Shown: piece by piece, positions 22,376 to 31,564 of the stretch
Layout: each line of letters starts with the position of its first letter
Numbering within the stretch: position 1 is the stretch's first letter
NCBI GenBank assembly: GCA_010909165.1
Contig: VJWM01000134.1
Coordinates: forward strand, 1 to 64,000
DNA length: 64,000 nucleotides
Direction: 5' to 3'
Source of the DNA: Anthoceros angustus
Taxonomy: Eukaryota > Streptophyta > Anthocerotopsida > Anthocerotales > Anthocerotaceae
The notes under the pieces: model-generated
Databases searched by the model: none
What the model was told of the DNA's origin: nothing
What the model saw: the letters and a program-made list of their open reading frames with translations, nothing else
Position numbers and translations under genes: made by a program

Positions 22376-22825
22376 ACAAATCAAATGCACATCTAGACAA
22401 GCAAGGCAAGTGTGAAGGGTCACAACGCACAACATTCCAATTGCCAATCGAACTCGAACTCACACACACAACATAGTTTGAATCCATGTCACAACATCCG
22501 AGCCGAGCTGGCATGTTTAACATGGTTCACCACCAAACTAAAACCATATCTCGCAGAGAGGCATGAGTGTCAGGCATTGTGGAATCGATGCTATGGCACT
22601 ATACCACAATTCCGTCAATAAAATGATGTCTTCTGTTCTCTCGGCTAAAACGAGGCTTGCCATTTCCAAAACTCTTCACAAATGGCCTTAACTGTTGTGC
22701 TTTTCATGCTTCGGACAGCACCGTCTTAGGAGACAGGTGCAGCCTGTTTTTTTAGGCTGCGTGGCCTTGTGTAGCTAGCCATTCTTTTGAGGCAATGTAG
22801 CTCGTGTAGCTATGCGAAGTGCACA

Positions 22826-22856
22826 CTGATTAACACCCGTGTAGGGTGTTAATCAG
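22826..22856. other. Perfect hairpin, copy 2
   Basis: CTGATTAACACCC, loop GTGTA, GGGTGTTAATCAG: a 13-bp stem. Compared with copy 1 it has one extra T in the left arm and one extra A in the right arm, at pairing positions. Confidence 0.9.
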
Positions 22857-23038
22857 ACAAATCCAAATGCACATCTAGACAAGCAAGGCAAGTGTGAAGG
22901 GTCACAACTGCACAACATTCCAATTGCCAACACACCGAACTCACACACACAACATAGTTTGAATCCATGTCACAACATCCGTGAGCTCGGCATGTTTAAC
23001 ATGGTTCACCACCAAACTAAAACCATATCTCGCAGAGG

Positions 23039-23318
23039 CATCCACAGCTAAATTGCCCAGACACTTCCACACCAGTTGGGACTCCACACTCTCGACAAGT
23101 CGTGGATAGCTGCTGTCCCTCTCCTAGTTCGCCATGCCTTGATCCAACCATGCTCTATATCCAGTGACCGACAATTGTGGAGTCTTCTTGTTCTTCTCGT
23201 TGGCCTTGAATAGCTACCATTGGAAACTTTGTGGTCGACACGATTATCCTTCAAGCATTATTGGGTCACCACGTGGCCTCAATCTAGCAGCTCAAAGGCA
23301 CTTTTGTCGGGCACTTGC
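23039..23318. other. No recognisable feature
   Basis: Short open frames only, between the tandem duplication and the minus-strand ORF. Confidence 0.4.
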
Positions 23319-24011
23319 TCATAGTAATAACCTTTCACCACTTTTCACCCGTAAAATCTCACCACCCCAAGCGGGGTCTTCCGTCTGCTCAGCTAATGTC
23401 GTGAGTGCCTCTGTGCATTTCAGTGCATACCACTTGACCTTCTCCTTATTATCCTTCATTGCACGCACCATGAAATTGTCTCCTGGATGCAGTGACGCTG
23501 CACCAAATTCCAGACCTGGTGGTGCTTCCACCAAGGCACCTTGTGCTGCTTTCTTGGGACGCCCTGGTCTCCCGGTCTTGGAGGCACTCTTTCGTTTCAA
23601 TGTGCCTGGAGTCTGATCCGGCTTGCCTCTTGGTTTGCGCAGAGACTGACGTCGTCCACCAGAAGCTTCGACCACATCAGGAGCAGATGTTTCAAGTTGT
23701 GGTGCTTTCCGTCTACCAGTAATAGCTTTCGGCGAATTCAATTCCTTAACCTGCTCTGTGGGCACTTCCTTACCCAGTGCAGTAGCCATTTCGTCGGTGG
23801 CCTCGCTCATAGTGGTCAGTGCAAAAGTGGGCACTGCGTCACCAACACAAGTTGCCACGTCAACGGTGGCCTGACCCATAGTGGCCACTACACCACCACT
23901 GCAAGTGGCCACTACATCACCAACACAAGTGGCCACTGCATCACTTGCACAAGTGGTCACTTCCTTACCACTCGGTGGGGCCACTTCCTCATCGTCCTTG
24001 GTGGTGGCCAC
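23319..24011 (-). CDS. Minus-strand ORF with AT-hook-like motifs, within the transposon
   Basis: An uninterrupted frame of 230 codons, but its first codon is GTG and a stop lies just upstream, so it is probably an internal piece of a longer gene. The first 90 residues are low-complexity VATCVGDVVATCSGG-type repeats, encoded by a GTGGCCAC minisatellite. The middle has GRRKAP, GRRQSLRKPRGKP and KTGRPGRPKKA (AT-hook-like GRP/RGKP cores, residues about 100-160). The end has LHPGDNFMVRAMKDN and VKWYALKCTEALTTL. The last part resembles the transposase C-terminus (LLEVGDNFMVFANKED). Possible DNA-binding cargo or accessory protein; inferred. Confidence 0.55.
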   Translation of the reverse strand: MATTKDDEEVAPPSGKEVTTCASDAVATCVGDVVATCSGGVVATMGQATVDVATCVGDAVPTFALTTMSEATDEMATALGKEVPTEQVKELNSPKAITGRRKAPQLETSAPDVVEASGGRRQSLRKPRGKPDQTPGTLKRKSASKTGRPGRPKKAAQGALVEAPPGLEFGAASLHPGDNFMVRAMKDNKEKVKWYALKCTEALTTLAEQTEDPAWGGEILRVKSGERLLL

Positions 24012-24805
24012 CTCCTTCTGCTACCGATCCCTCTCTAAGAGCATTTCCACATCTTTGGGCAATTCATCCTCTGGCACTTGACTTCATCTTTGGGCACTTC
24101 ATCCTCGGTTCATCTTCATCCATCACAGCCTTCCACATTCTTCCCTTCTGTCTCCATTGAGGTGGACAAAGACGGCAAAAAATCTGGCGAGTATCACACT
24201 GTCTGGGTTTCGATCGACAACCAAAGTTTCATCCTCTTGCACAACCCGAGTCTCCGTAAAAGAATTTGGGTATCCTCCTCCGCCTGATTGTCCACTCCAC
24301 GAGATGCATCTTTGCCAGTGGACATCAGACCACACATGTGTGCCCACCATGTCTTGCCTGGTGAGGCATTATTGGCACACAAGCAGACTGACCCGTCTCA
24401 CTCACTGGAACTTGAACATTGGGGCCAACAAACAAAGAGGTTGCCACGTTCGAGGCACCCCCATTCATCGAAGGGGCCAACCCCAAACATGACACTGCTG
24501 GGCTGCCCGGAGAGTGGGAAAAATATCGCATCACACTACACCCTGTGGTGCGTGCCTCACTCGGACTCAAACCCTAGGTTTGAGTCCGAGGCACCACCAC
24601 CTCCGGCGTATCCTGGACATAGTTGTGCATCGCCAACAAGGACGTCTTGGATTAGCACCGTATGGGTGGCTGCTGCCCACGAGGTGGTGTGATGAACGCC
24701 TGAGCACCTCCAAGCGGGGGCAGTGATTTCTATGTGCCTATGACCAAACAAAATCCAAGTTAGCACAAATGTCTTGTGAAAGTTGTCCCAAATCATGAAG
24801 CCAAC
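24012..24805. other. Unassigned interior of the transposon
   Basis: Short frames on both strands. Includes the palindrome-like CTCGGACTCAAACCCTAGG / TTTGAGTCCGAG at 24558-24591, which can form an 11-12-bp hairpin. No gene recognised. Confidence 0.45.
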
Positions 24806-25285
24806 TTACACAATTACTAACCAGAGACTCCCAAAACTTCCGAGGCAACAGGGCACTATCTTGTGCACACTCAGCAATTCTTCCAAGCGGTGCTCCATAA
24901 TGTGGAAGTCTCGCAGCAACCATGGTAATGCTCGTCCACTCTCTCTCCGATCACGTTCCCATGCGTGCGGGGCGGTACTTGTGAATGGCCAACCCTTAGC
25001 CTTGAGCCACTTTGCGGGGGCGAAGACAACAAGGTGATTGGGGCAAGTCACCGTGACCAACATGTGTTGGTAGAGGCATGCATCATGAAACAAGTGCCTG
25101 TGGGAGGAAAACGAACTCATAGCATCCGAACCCCAAATCACCATGGAACCAATAGTCGTTAGAGGCATGGACAGCAAATTGAAACAAGAGCCAAGGGATG
25201 CAAACAGGAGGACAACTGGTGCACACGCAGACTTTGTGATATGAAGGGCACATTTTGGCTGGTGTAACAAGGAGCTGGAATCCAC
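24806..25285 (-). CDS. Minus-strand ORF, conserved-looking segment (LVTVTCPNHLVVFAPAKWL)
   Basis: A 159-codon open frame. Its second half reads like a genuine protein: LVTVTCPNHLVVFAPAKWLK, then GWPFTSTAPHAWERDRRESG, ALPWLLRDFHIMEHRLEELL. It lies in line with minus-strand segments on both sides (coiled coil upstream, AT-hook ORF downstream), as expected for exons or fragments of one long gene. No family name can be given. The first 60 residues are less convincing. Confidence 0.5.
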   Translation of the reverse strand: MDSSSLLHQPKCALHITKSACAPVVLLFASLGSCFNLLSMPLTTIGSMVIWGSDAMSSFSSHRHLFHDACLYQHMLVTVTCPNHLVVFAPAKWLKAKGWPFTSTAPHAWERDRRESGRALPWLLRDFHIMEHRLEELLSVHKIVPCCLGSFGSLWLVIV

Positions 25286-25299
25286 TGAGGAGTCCTTTT

Positions 25300-25740
25300 T
25301 CCCTTCAGCGTCAAACTATGTATGCGGCCGAAGGCATCATGTAAGTCCTCCGCCAAATTAACCGTTCGTTGAAGGGTGTCACGCTCCTTGTTGTTCGCTG
25401 TGAGATTGTCCGCTGCCTCCTGTACAGCACGATGTTGCCTCTGAGCACGGGCAACATGTGCATCCTCTTCTTGCAGAGAATACTCCAGCATTTGTTCAGT
25501 TTGAAAAGAATATAAAGTTGAAGTCTGCTGGAAAGATCCATACCTTCTTGTCATAGATTATTGCGCCAAGAGCGCGTGCCGTGGTGAGCTCACCAAGAGC
25601 AATTTTTGCTGCCACTAGATTGCTTGTCTCCTCGCTTGCAATCTGTGACAAGCGGTTCTCTTCCTTCGACAAGGAGATAAGCTCCTCAACCAGCTGAGTC
25701 TTTATGTGCTTGTGCAGCTCGAGAGTATCCCAGCCTGTGC
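25300..25740 (-). pseudogene. Coiled-coil coding segment, minus strand
   Basis: Two charged helical stretches read leftward: HIKTQLVEELISLSKEENRL and NLVAAKIALGELTTARALG (25720-25560), then, in another frame, MLEYSLQEEDAHVARAQRQ and NLTANNKERDTLQRTVNLAE (25500-25340). The frame change at about 25545 coincides with AAGGTATGGATC, a possible intron donor. High Glu/Gln/Lys content and heptad-like spacing suggest a coiled coil. Same direction as the neighbouring minus-strand segments. Confidence 0.5.
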
Positions 25741-25799
25741 ACAAGAGGGTGGGATGCACATTGTAAAACAAGAGAGATGAACTTCCAAAATGGTGCCAC

Positions 25800-26135
25800 C
25801 GTGAGGAATGATGGAATGCCCAATCGCCGACATGAGGGAATGACAAAATGCCCAATCGCCGACATGAGGAATGATGGAATGTACGCAACATGAGGGAATG
25901 ACGAAATGCCCAACTGATGGAATGACGAAATGCCCAATCGCCGACATGATGGAATGAATGAAATGCCCAACCGACATGATGGAATGATCTTAATGCCCAA
26001 CATGATCGAATGACGAAATGCCCCGACATGATGGAATGACGAAATGCCCAAGCCCGACATTAGGAATGACGAAATGCCCAATCGCCGGACATTAGAATGA
26101 CGAAATGCCAATGAATGACAAAATGCCCAATTGCC
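25800..26135. repeat. Minisatellite GAATGACGAAATGCCCAATCGCCGACATGAG
   Basis: About ten copies of a unit near 31-37 bp, with shorter degenerate units (GAATGATGGAATGCCC). Copies differ mainly by missing blocks of 3-10 bp. It splits the minus-strand gene region. Confidence 0.93.
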
Positions 26136-26755
26136 CGGTGGCGATGAACTAGGCACCCCATGCCAAGATGCCCACGAGAAGGCATGACTGAGCAGTGCAG
26201 ACGAATGAATGACCAAACAACACCGGATGTCAATATGCCCAGTTGCACCCTTGCCAATGTGCACGGATGTGCCCAAGTGCCCCCATGAAGTATCCCTCCC
26301 AGAGCCTAAAGCGAGGTTTGAACTGAATCAACAGTTGGGAAAACAAATGCAGAGCAAAGAATTAGCATGCTACCAACTTGGAAACACCCACACCATGCGG
26401 TGATGAACTTACAAAACCGAGCTTGCCAAGGCGATACTTTTGTACAATCGAATCAACATAAGGTCGCGAAATAAAAACACAGATCCCATCGTGTACACAA
26501 TTGTGCAAGGCAAACTCATAATCGCGATGGATGCGAAAACCATGGAAACCCTTTGAAATGTGTGGTAGGGCTCAAGCGGGGGCACTGCAGCATGTAGCAG
26601 ACATGTAGACAAAGCATCTAACACGGCATCACACCCACCACCATCCGCTCAAGGCTGTGCATTCACATGTTCTGGTCTAACACAGAAGGATGTGGGTGTC
26701 AAGGATCCAGCACACAAGGCTAATCATGTCAAGGATCACAAGGCCGTGTGTCAAG
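26136..26755. other. Unassigned, possible short minus-strand exon
   Basis: One minus-strand frame near 26450-26400 reads KYRLGKLGFV-like residues, but it is too short to support a gene. Otherwise nothing recognised. Confidence 0.35.
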
Positions 26756-26858
26756 AATGCAAGGCCGGGGCTGTGGATCTGGAAGGCCGGGGCTGAAGGC
26801 CGGGGCTGTGGATCTGGAAGGCCGGGGCTGAAGGCCGGGGCTGAAGGCTGGGGAAGGC
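26756..26858. repeat. GC-rich minisatellite AAGGCCGGGGCTG
   Basis: Seven copies of AAGGCCGGGGCTG, some separated by TGGATCTGG, giving a higher-order alternation of a 13/15-bp unit and a 28-bp double unit. Confidence 0.93.
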
Positions 26859-26899
26859 GTGATTCAAGGCCGGTATTCACGTGTTCAAACGTGAGTAGA

Positions 26900-27365
26900 A
26901 GCAGATGTCCTGTCAAGGTTCAAAGCACACCACACAAAACAATCTGCTGGATCAAGCTCCAACACACACACATAAAAATATTCGAGCTGTGAGCGGCTAT
27001 CCGGGCCAACCATCTAACCTAAACCACCTACCCATTCACAGCTTGCACATGCACTGATCACACGACCAGAATAAGCTCATGAAACGCACTACAACCATAA
27101 GCTAATGAAGCGCATGATTTTCGAACTGTGAGCAGATCTGGACAAAGAGACGACCGTCATCACGCATCACACCCACCACTCATCGCTAAGATCGCTCAAG
27201 GCATGCGATGTCATTAGATGCATCTGTCTGTCAAGGTTGAAAGCACACTTCAAACACAAAACAATCTGCTGGATCAAGCTCCAACACACACACAAAAACA
27301 TTCGAGCTGTCGGCATATCCGGACCAGTCCGCAATCACCGCTCACGGATCAAGCTCAAGCATATC
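26900..27365. repeat. Direct duplication of ~320 bp
   Basis: CTGTCAAGGTT...AAAGCACAC and ACAATCTGCTGGATCAAGCT recur at 26908-26970 and 27230-27285, followed in both by CCAACACACACA and TTCGAGCTGT. Spacing is about 322 bp, with indel differences. Confidence 0.85.
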
Positions 27366-27484
27366 ACCAAAAAAAACTTGAGACAATCAACTAGGAGAAC
27401 GAGAAAATGACCCACGATTGTGCCCCTCCTCTTCTCCATCCTCTGCTGAAAGAACACGATGATTTTTGTCCTCCTCTACCAAGC

Positions 27485-27904
27485 CTATGACTTCCTCCTT
27501 CGAATAAGTTCTTCCTCACGCTCCTTGGCAGGCATGTCCTCCTGCTCTTGCTCCCTACCGGCGTCACCCTGTCTCACCTCCTCATGGCTGTCCTCAGAAT
27601 CTGAAGACACATGCTCAATCCCAGCACTGTTACCTTTCCCCCTGCTCTGTGACCTTGTTACGGGGCCTTGTGAATCAGGGGTCTCTTCCTGCCGGACATC
27701 CACTTTCTTCTCCTTCTCCCCTGCCCGACCCTTCTTCTTCTCCTCCTTCAAGGCTTTCCTCCCATCTGTTTCTTGTTTGAAGGCTAACCAGTTTACAGCC
27801 TTGTGCATTTTTTTCTCCACTAGGATGCCCAAGGCCATCAACCTCGGATTTTTGGCCACCACTACTAGCTCGCTTACCATAAATATGGAAGATCGTGTCA
27901 TCAA
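27485..27904 (-). CDS. Minus-strand ORF, acidic/basic protein fragment
   Basis: 139 open codons. Begins MMTRSSIFMVSELVVVAK, then LMALGILVEKKMHKAVNWLA, followed by a Lys/Glu-rich stretch (KALKEEKKKGRAGEKEKK), an acidic patch (SSDSEDSHEE) and a second charged tail. The first 50 residues look ordered; the rest is low-complexity and disordered. It lies upstream (in minus sense) of the coiled-coil segment and may be the same gene. Function unknown; nuclear-protein-like charge pattern. Confidence 0.5.
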   Translation of the reverse strand: MMTRSSIFMVSELVVVAKNPRLMALGILVEKKMHKAVNWLAFKQETDGRKALKEEKKKGRAGEKEKKVDVRQEETPDSQGPVTRSQSRGKGNSAGIEHVSSDSEDSHEEVRQGDAGREQEQEDMPAKEREEELIRRRKS

Positions 27905-28013
27905 TGTTCCGCCACTCCTTATCTGAAAACTTTTCAGATCCTTTCCACCGTAAGCCTCACCGGCGTTCTGTTACACCAAACGGAGGTCAAACACGTCGCC
28001 TCCCACCGCCTCC

Positions 28014-28235
28014 TTATGTTGAAGCATCACGAACGTTCACTCCTTCCTCTCGCAGGACAAAGTCTCCAGTGTGCCAACACCAAGTGGAGCGCTTCCACTT
28101 GGGTGCGTCCTCCAAGGCTTTCGTCACACGGGCTTGTCGAGTCACAGCATTCTTTAGAGCACGCTTCCGATTCCGTGTCATTCCTACAATCTCCTCATCA
28201 GACGCCACCATGTCACTATAAATAGATGCAGGCAT
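28014..28235 (-). CDS. Possible N-terminal exon of the minus-strand gene
   Basis: 73 codons beginning MPASIYSDMVASDEEIVG, with MTRNRKRALKNAVTRQARV and WHTGDFVLREEGVNV. It is the first coding-like minus-strand segment inside the right end, and a related start (NPTRNKKRMHN) is found at the same distance from the end of the second copy (about 10130). Assignment as an N-terminus is inferred. Confidence 0.45.
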   Translation of the reverse strand: MPASIYSDMVASDEEIVGMTRNRKRALKNAVTRQARVTKALEDAPKWKRSTWCWHTGDFVLREEGVNVRDAST

Positions 28236-28629
28236 CCTAGCACCTTGTCCTCAATGTTGACCCAAATGGCCCGCAGCAGCAGTAGCGGCGGTAGATGAGC
28301 CTGCTGCTGATTCAAGCTAGCACATCTACAACAAAAAGCTTTAGCAACATGTTAATAAAAGCACAAACCAGCAGAGGGCAAGAGCAACAGCAGTCGTTGA
28401 GAGGCGGGCAACCGAGGGAGTGGAGCAAGCACCAACACTAGCAGAGTGCGAGCGGACCAAAACTTGCAAAGGCGGGCACGCACCGGCTAGCGAGCACCAA
28501 GGCTGTGAGGGGCGATGAGCAGGGGCAGCGGCTGGGGAGGCGGGAGCGGCGGCACAAGCAGAGCGGCTGGCGGGCAGCAGACAAGCAAGGGTAGGAGCAC
28601 CAGACCACCAGCTCCCAAGTTTCCCACGC

Positions 28630-28860
28630 CTCGGCCTTGAGCTCCCAAGCTCCCTTGAAGCCTCCCACGCTCTCGCCAGGCTCCCAAGCTCCCTTGAAGC
28701 TTCCCACGCTCTCGACTCCCAAGCTTCCCACACTCGCGACCTTGACTGCTTCCCACGCCTCGGCTCCCAAGCTTCCCACGCTCTCGGCTCCCAAGCTTCC
28801 CATGCTCTCGGCTCCCAAGCTTCCACGCTCTCGGCTCCCAAGCTCTGGCCAAGGCGTCCT
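28630..28860. repeat. Minisatellite CTCCCAAGCTTCCCACGCTCTCGG
   Basis: About nine copies of a 24-bp unit, with variants containing CCCTTGAAGC. Frames across it read GSLGAES or KLPTLSAP repeats. A further small cluster of exactly this motif lies outside the transposon at 29660-29722. Confidence 0.93.
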
Positions 28861-28884
28861 TCTCGCAAGGAATAAATTTTGGTA

Positions 28885-29130
28885 GGAGAAACATAGGCGG
28901 GAGCACCAGTGAGGTAGACCAAAGCACAGGCGGGACCAGCGAGAGGAACCAGCACCAGGGCGGGACCAGCAGAGGGTCGAACCCGCCCGGGCGAGACCAG
29001 CAGCAGAGGGCCTCCAGCAGAGAGCCTCGAGAAGCAGAGGGCCTCGAGCATCAGCAGAGCGGACCAGCAGCGGCGCAAAGGGCCTCGAGCGGCAGAGGGC
29101 CTCGAGCATCAGAGGCGGGCAGCCCGGCAG
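28885..29130. repeat. GC-rich degenerate repeat (GGCGGGACCAGCAGAGGGCCTCGAG)
   Basis: Recurring GGGACCAGC and AGAGGGCCTCGAGCA elements in irregular order. It makes the minus strand open for 245 and 265 codons at 28341-29235, but those frames are Leu/Ala/Pro-rich repeat translations, not a recognised protein. Confidence 0.8.
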
Positions 29131-29199
29131 CGCCAAAGTTCGCGTAGGCACATGTAAGAAGATGGGCGGGAGCAAGCGGAGGGCGTTCGTCAAGGTAAG

Positions 29200-29405
29200 G
29201 TGTCGTTGACCTTCAAACATGTAAAAAGTAGACAAGGTAAACGTAAGATAAAAATAATCAACTACAATGATATAAAACTATAAGTATAAGTAGAATAAAA
29301 ATATTAATTTAGTGAAACTTTGACTATCTCACATCACTCTCTCACATCTCTCTCATCTCTCAAAAGTAACCAAGTGTACCACAACCATATGGTACAAAAG
29401 TGTAC
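29200..29405. other. AT-rich right subterminal zone
   Basis: AT-rich run (29215-29325), then a CTCTCTCACATCTCTCTCATC pyrimidine patch, then GGTAC-AAAAGT-GTACC (29391-29406), a 5-bp hairpin touching the TIR. The same arrangement (palindrome next to the TIR, then AT-rich sequence) is seen at the left end. Confidence 0.7.
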
Positions 29406-29426
29406 CACCAAACCATGCTTACACCC
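29406..29426 (-). repeat. Right terminal inverted repeat
   Basis: 21 bp ending GCTTACACCC; perfect inverted match to 14679-14699. Confidence 0.93.
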
Positions 29427-29430
29427 ACAT
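29427..29430. repeat. Target-site duplication ACAT (right)
   Basis: Second copy of the 4 bp at 14675-14678. In the minus-strand gypsy frame it is the ATGT that completes the Ile-Cys of the integrase zinc finger. Confidence 0.85.
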
Positions 29431-29654
29431 ATAGCACACTTAGCCACCACCTTCTCAACATCCGTGATACATCCGACTGTAAATACGTATTCTTGACATG
29501 GTGTGTCCTCTTCACACCAAAGTGGCCAAGGGTTTCGTGCACCTTGGTCACTATCCCAACCCTTTCCTCAGGGCTTGGAACTTTCTTCACGAGCTCTCCC
29601 TCTGATAGCAGCAACTCACCATTTCTCCATGAGTATCTGGCCACACGCCTCCTG

Positions 29655-29722
29655 AGCTTAGCCAAGCTTCCCACGCCTCGACTCCCAAGCCCCTTGAAGC
29701 CTCCCACCGCCTCCTTCAAGAA
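29655..29722. repeat. Small minisatellite cluster inside the gypsy integrase region
   Basis: CAAGCTTCCCACGCCTCGAC, CTCCCAAGC, CCTTGAAGCCTCCCAC: the same units as the 28630-28860 array inside the transposon. In the G2 frame it adds GGFKGLGSRGVGSLAKLRRRV-like residues between RNase H and the zinc finger without closing the frame. Confidence 0.8.
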
Positions 29723-31564
29723 ATTGAGGGCTTGAGGATGTCTCCACACATCCCTGACAGACTCTGTCAGCACATGTCCTTCTTCATGCTCATCTGTCCC
29801 GGCCATGAGTGCCATGAAGCTGCTGGGTGCACCATCTATGTGCCCCTCATCCTGTCGAGCTCCTGTGACATCCTTGTCACTCTCCAGTGGATTTCTGCTT
29901 AGCCCATCTGTATTGTGATGCACCTTGCCTGCCCTGTGCACGACCTCCATATCGTACTCAGATAGCAGCAGCGCCCACCTGGCTAGCTTACCACTCAATT
30001 TCATATTGGTCATCAGCCAATGTAATGGCTGGTGATCTGTGACCAATTGAAAATGCATTCCATATAGATAAACCTTGAAATGCAGAACTGCCCATACTGC
30101 AGCAAGACACTCTCCCTTATATGAGGAGTAGTTCACTTCAGCAGAGTTGTTAGACCGGTTTGCATAAGCCATAACTCGTTCAACACCATCTGTACCATGC
30201 TGTGACAACACCGTTCCAATTCCCGCAGTGCTCCAGCCTGTGTACAATGTGAAAGGAAGATCAAAGTCCGGCCTAGCCAACATAGGCTTCTCTGCCAACT
30301 GATCCCGTAGATCCTGCCAAGCCAACTCCTGGTCTTGGTCCCATTTCCACGCAACGTCCTTCTTCAACAACTCATACAGAGGTTTACAGGTGGAACTGAG
30401 GTCCTTCATAAACCTCCTGTAATAGTTCACCAACCCTAGGAATGCTCTGAGAGCAGCTACATCCTTTGGCCTAAGCATCTGCATCACCACCTGCACCTTA
30501 GCCAACTGTGGCATAATGCCTCCTGGCACTATCTCATGCCCCAGATACTCGATCTGCTGGAAAGCAAACTTGTATTTCTTAGGATGAGCTTTCAAACCTG
30601 AGCTAGACAACCTCTGTAGCAATATCTCCAGATGATCCATATGCTCTTCGATTGTCTCACTGAAAACCAGGATGTCATCTATGTAACAACGCACAAATGG
30701 CAGCCCCTGCAGCTCCAGATCCGCAATTCTCTGAAAATATATGGAAGCATTCTTCAACCCAAACGGCATCGTCTCCCACTCCCAAAGCTGGTCCTTCCCC
30801 CAGAAGGCTGTCTTGCACTTATCCTGCTCTTCAATCACAATTTGGTTGAAGCTTGAGCGAAAATCCAAGCTGGTAAAGAATTTTGCCTTACCTATGGCAT
30901 CGAAAATCTCGTCTGGAGTAGGCATGGGGTACCGCTCCATGGGAGTCACCTCGTTTAGAGGTCGGTAGTCACCACACATCCTCCTGTCCTTCCACTCACC
31001 GTTTTCATCCTTTTTGAGCGGCAGGACCGTCGCAGCAGCATACTGAGAGCTTGACTTTCTTATCAACCCTGCTTCGAACAGATCTTGACAGCGTTAGTCA
31101 ACAATCTCCCACTCTGCTTGACTCAAGCGATGCCTTCTTCTGAAGATGGGCTCCTCATGAGTAGTCACCACTTTGAACTTGATCTTCTCATACCTGCCCA
31201 GCTCCTTCCAACTGAATGCAAAAGCACCCCTGTTCTTCTTGAGCATGTCGATGATCTTCTGTTTATCTTCCGGGCTTACATCTTCTACGATGTGCCACAC
31301 ATGAACCTCTTTCGTCACACTCTTGGTAGACAGTTCAGTGTCCACAGCAGCCATGTTGAATCTCTCCCGTGGCAGTTCATCTTCCTCTGCCTCCGAAACC
31401 TCTTCATCCTCTAGCAATTGCAGGCGAGGGTTTCGTTTCCCTTCAGCTTCTGCAAGCTGGAACGCCAAGCCTGTGCTCACTAGCCATCTCAGACTGTACA
31501 GGTCAAATGCTTGCCCAAGCATCCTTGTGGCGCGACTTTCGCTGATGGCCAGCCGGGCGCGCAC

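Larger units (their letters stand above)
22108..23038. repeat. Direct tandem duplication of ~0.45 kb
   Basis: GAGGCATGAGTGTC occurs at 22111 and 22558, and the unit ends CATATCTCGCAGAG at 22545-22558 and 23025-23038. Unit lengths are about 447 and 480 bp. Long blocks are identical (for example CGGCTAAAACGAGGCTTGCC onward) and are interrupted by 1-12-bp indels. Each copy contains the hairpin listed separately. Confidence 0.92.
14679..29426 (+). mobile_element. Complete 14.7-kb TIR DNA transposon inserted in gypsy G2 integrase
   Basis: Bounded by 21-bp perfect inverted repeats (14679-14699 and 29406-29426) starting GGGTGTAAGC, with a 4-bp duplication ACAT. The flanks are the two halves of one gypsy integrase: minus-strand KCAIC ends at 29431 and DEVKARF starts at 14674, and joining them through one ATGT keeps the frame. 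It contains a decayed DDE-type transposase gene, a second plus-strand gene, several minus-strand coding pieces, at least seven minisatellites and a 0.45-kb tandem duplication. The size and 4-bp duplication do not match hAT (8), PIF (3), CACTA (2-3) or Mutator (8-11). The superfamily is unresolved. Confidence 0.92.
29427..31564 (-). pseudogene. Ty3/gypsy G2 polyprotein: RT, RNase H and start of integrase
   Basis: Minus-strand frame of 568 codons (31066-29360) plus 156 codons upstream (31564-31094) in the same frame, separated by a TAA at 31094-31096. RT motifs: DYRPLNEVTP, FTSLDFRSSFNQI, MPFGLKNAS and CYIDDILVF (catalytic DD), then KYKFAFQQIEYLGHEI. RNase H follows: FTLYTGWSTAGIG, where the usual first Asp is Gly (30236-30238), NYSSYKGECLAAVWAV, LVTDHQPLHWLM and HRAGKVHHNTDGLSR. 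The integrase zinc finger begins HETLGHFGVKRTHH and continues, after a frame change, to KCAIC at 29431, where the TIR transposon interrupts it. Inactive. Confidence 0.95.

Noticed and set aside
22347-22395. Helitron 3' end (hairpin followed by CTAG)
   Set aside because: CTAG is about 17 bp after the hairpin, no TC start was found, and the hairpin sits in a tandem duplication.
25800-26135. CRISPR-like array
   Set aside because: Units vary in length and sequence throughout; no constant repeat with unique spacers, and the context is a plant transposon.
28341-29235. 245- and 265-codon minus-strand frames
   Set aside because: Translations of the 24-bp and CCTCGAG repeats; no protein motif beyond the repeats.
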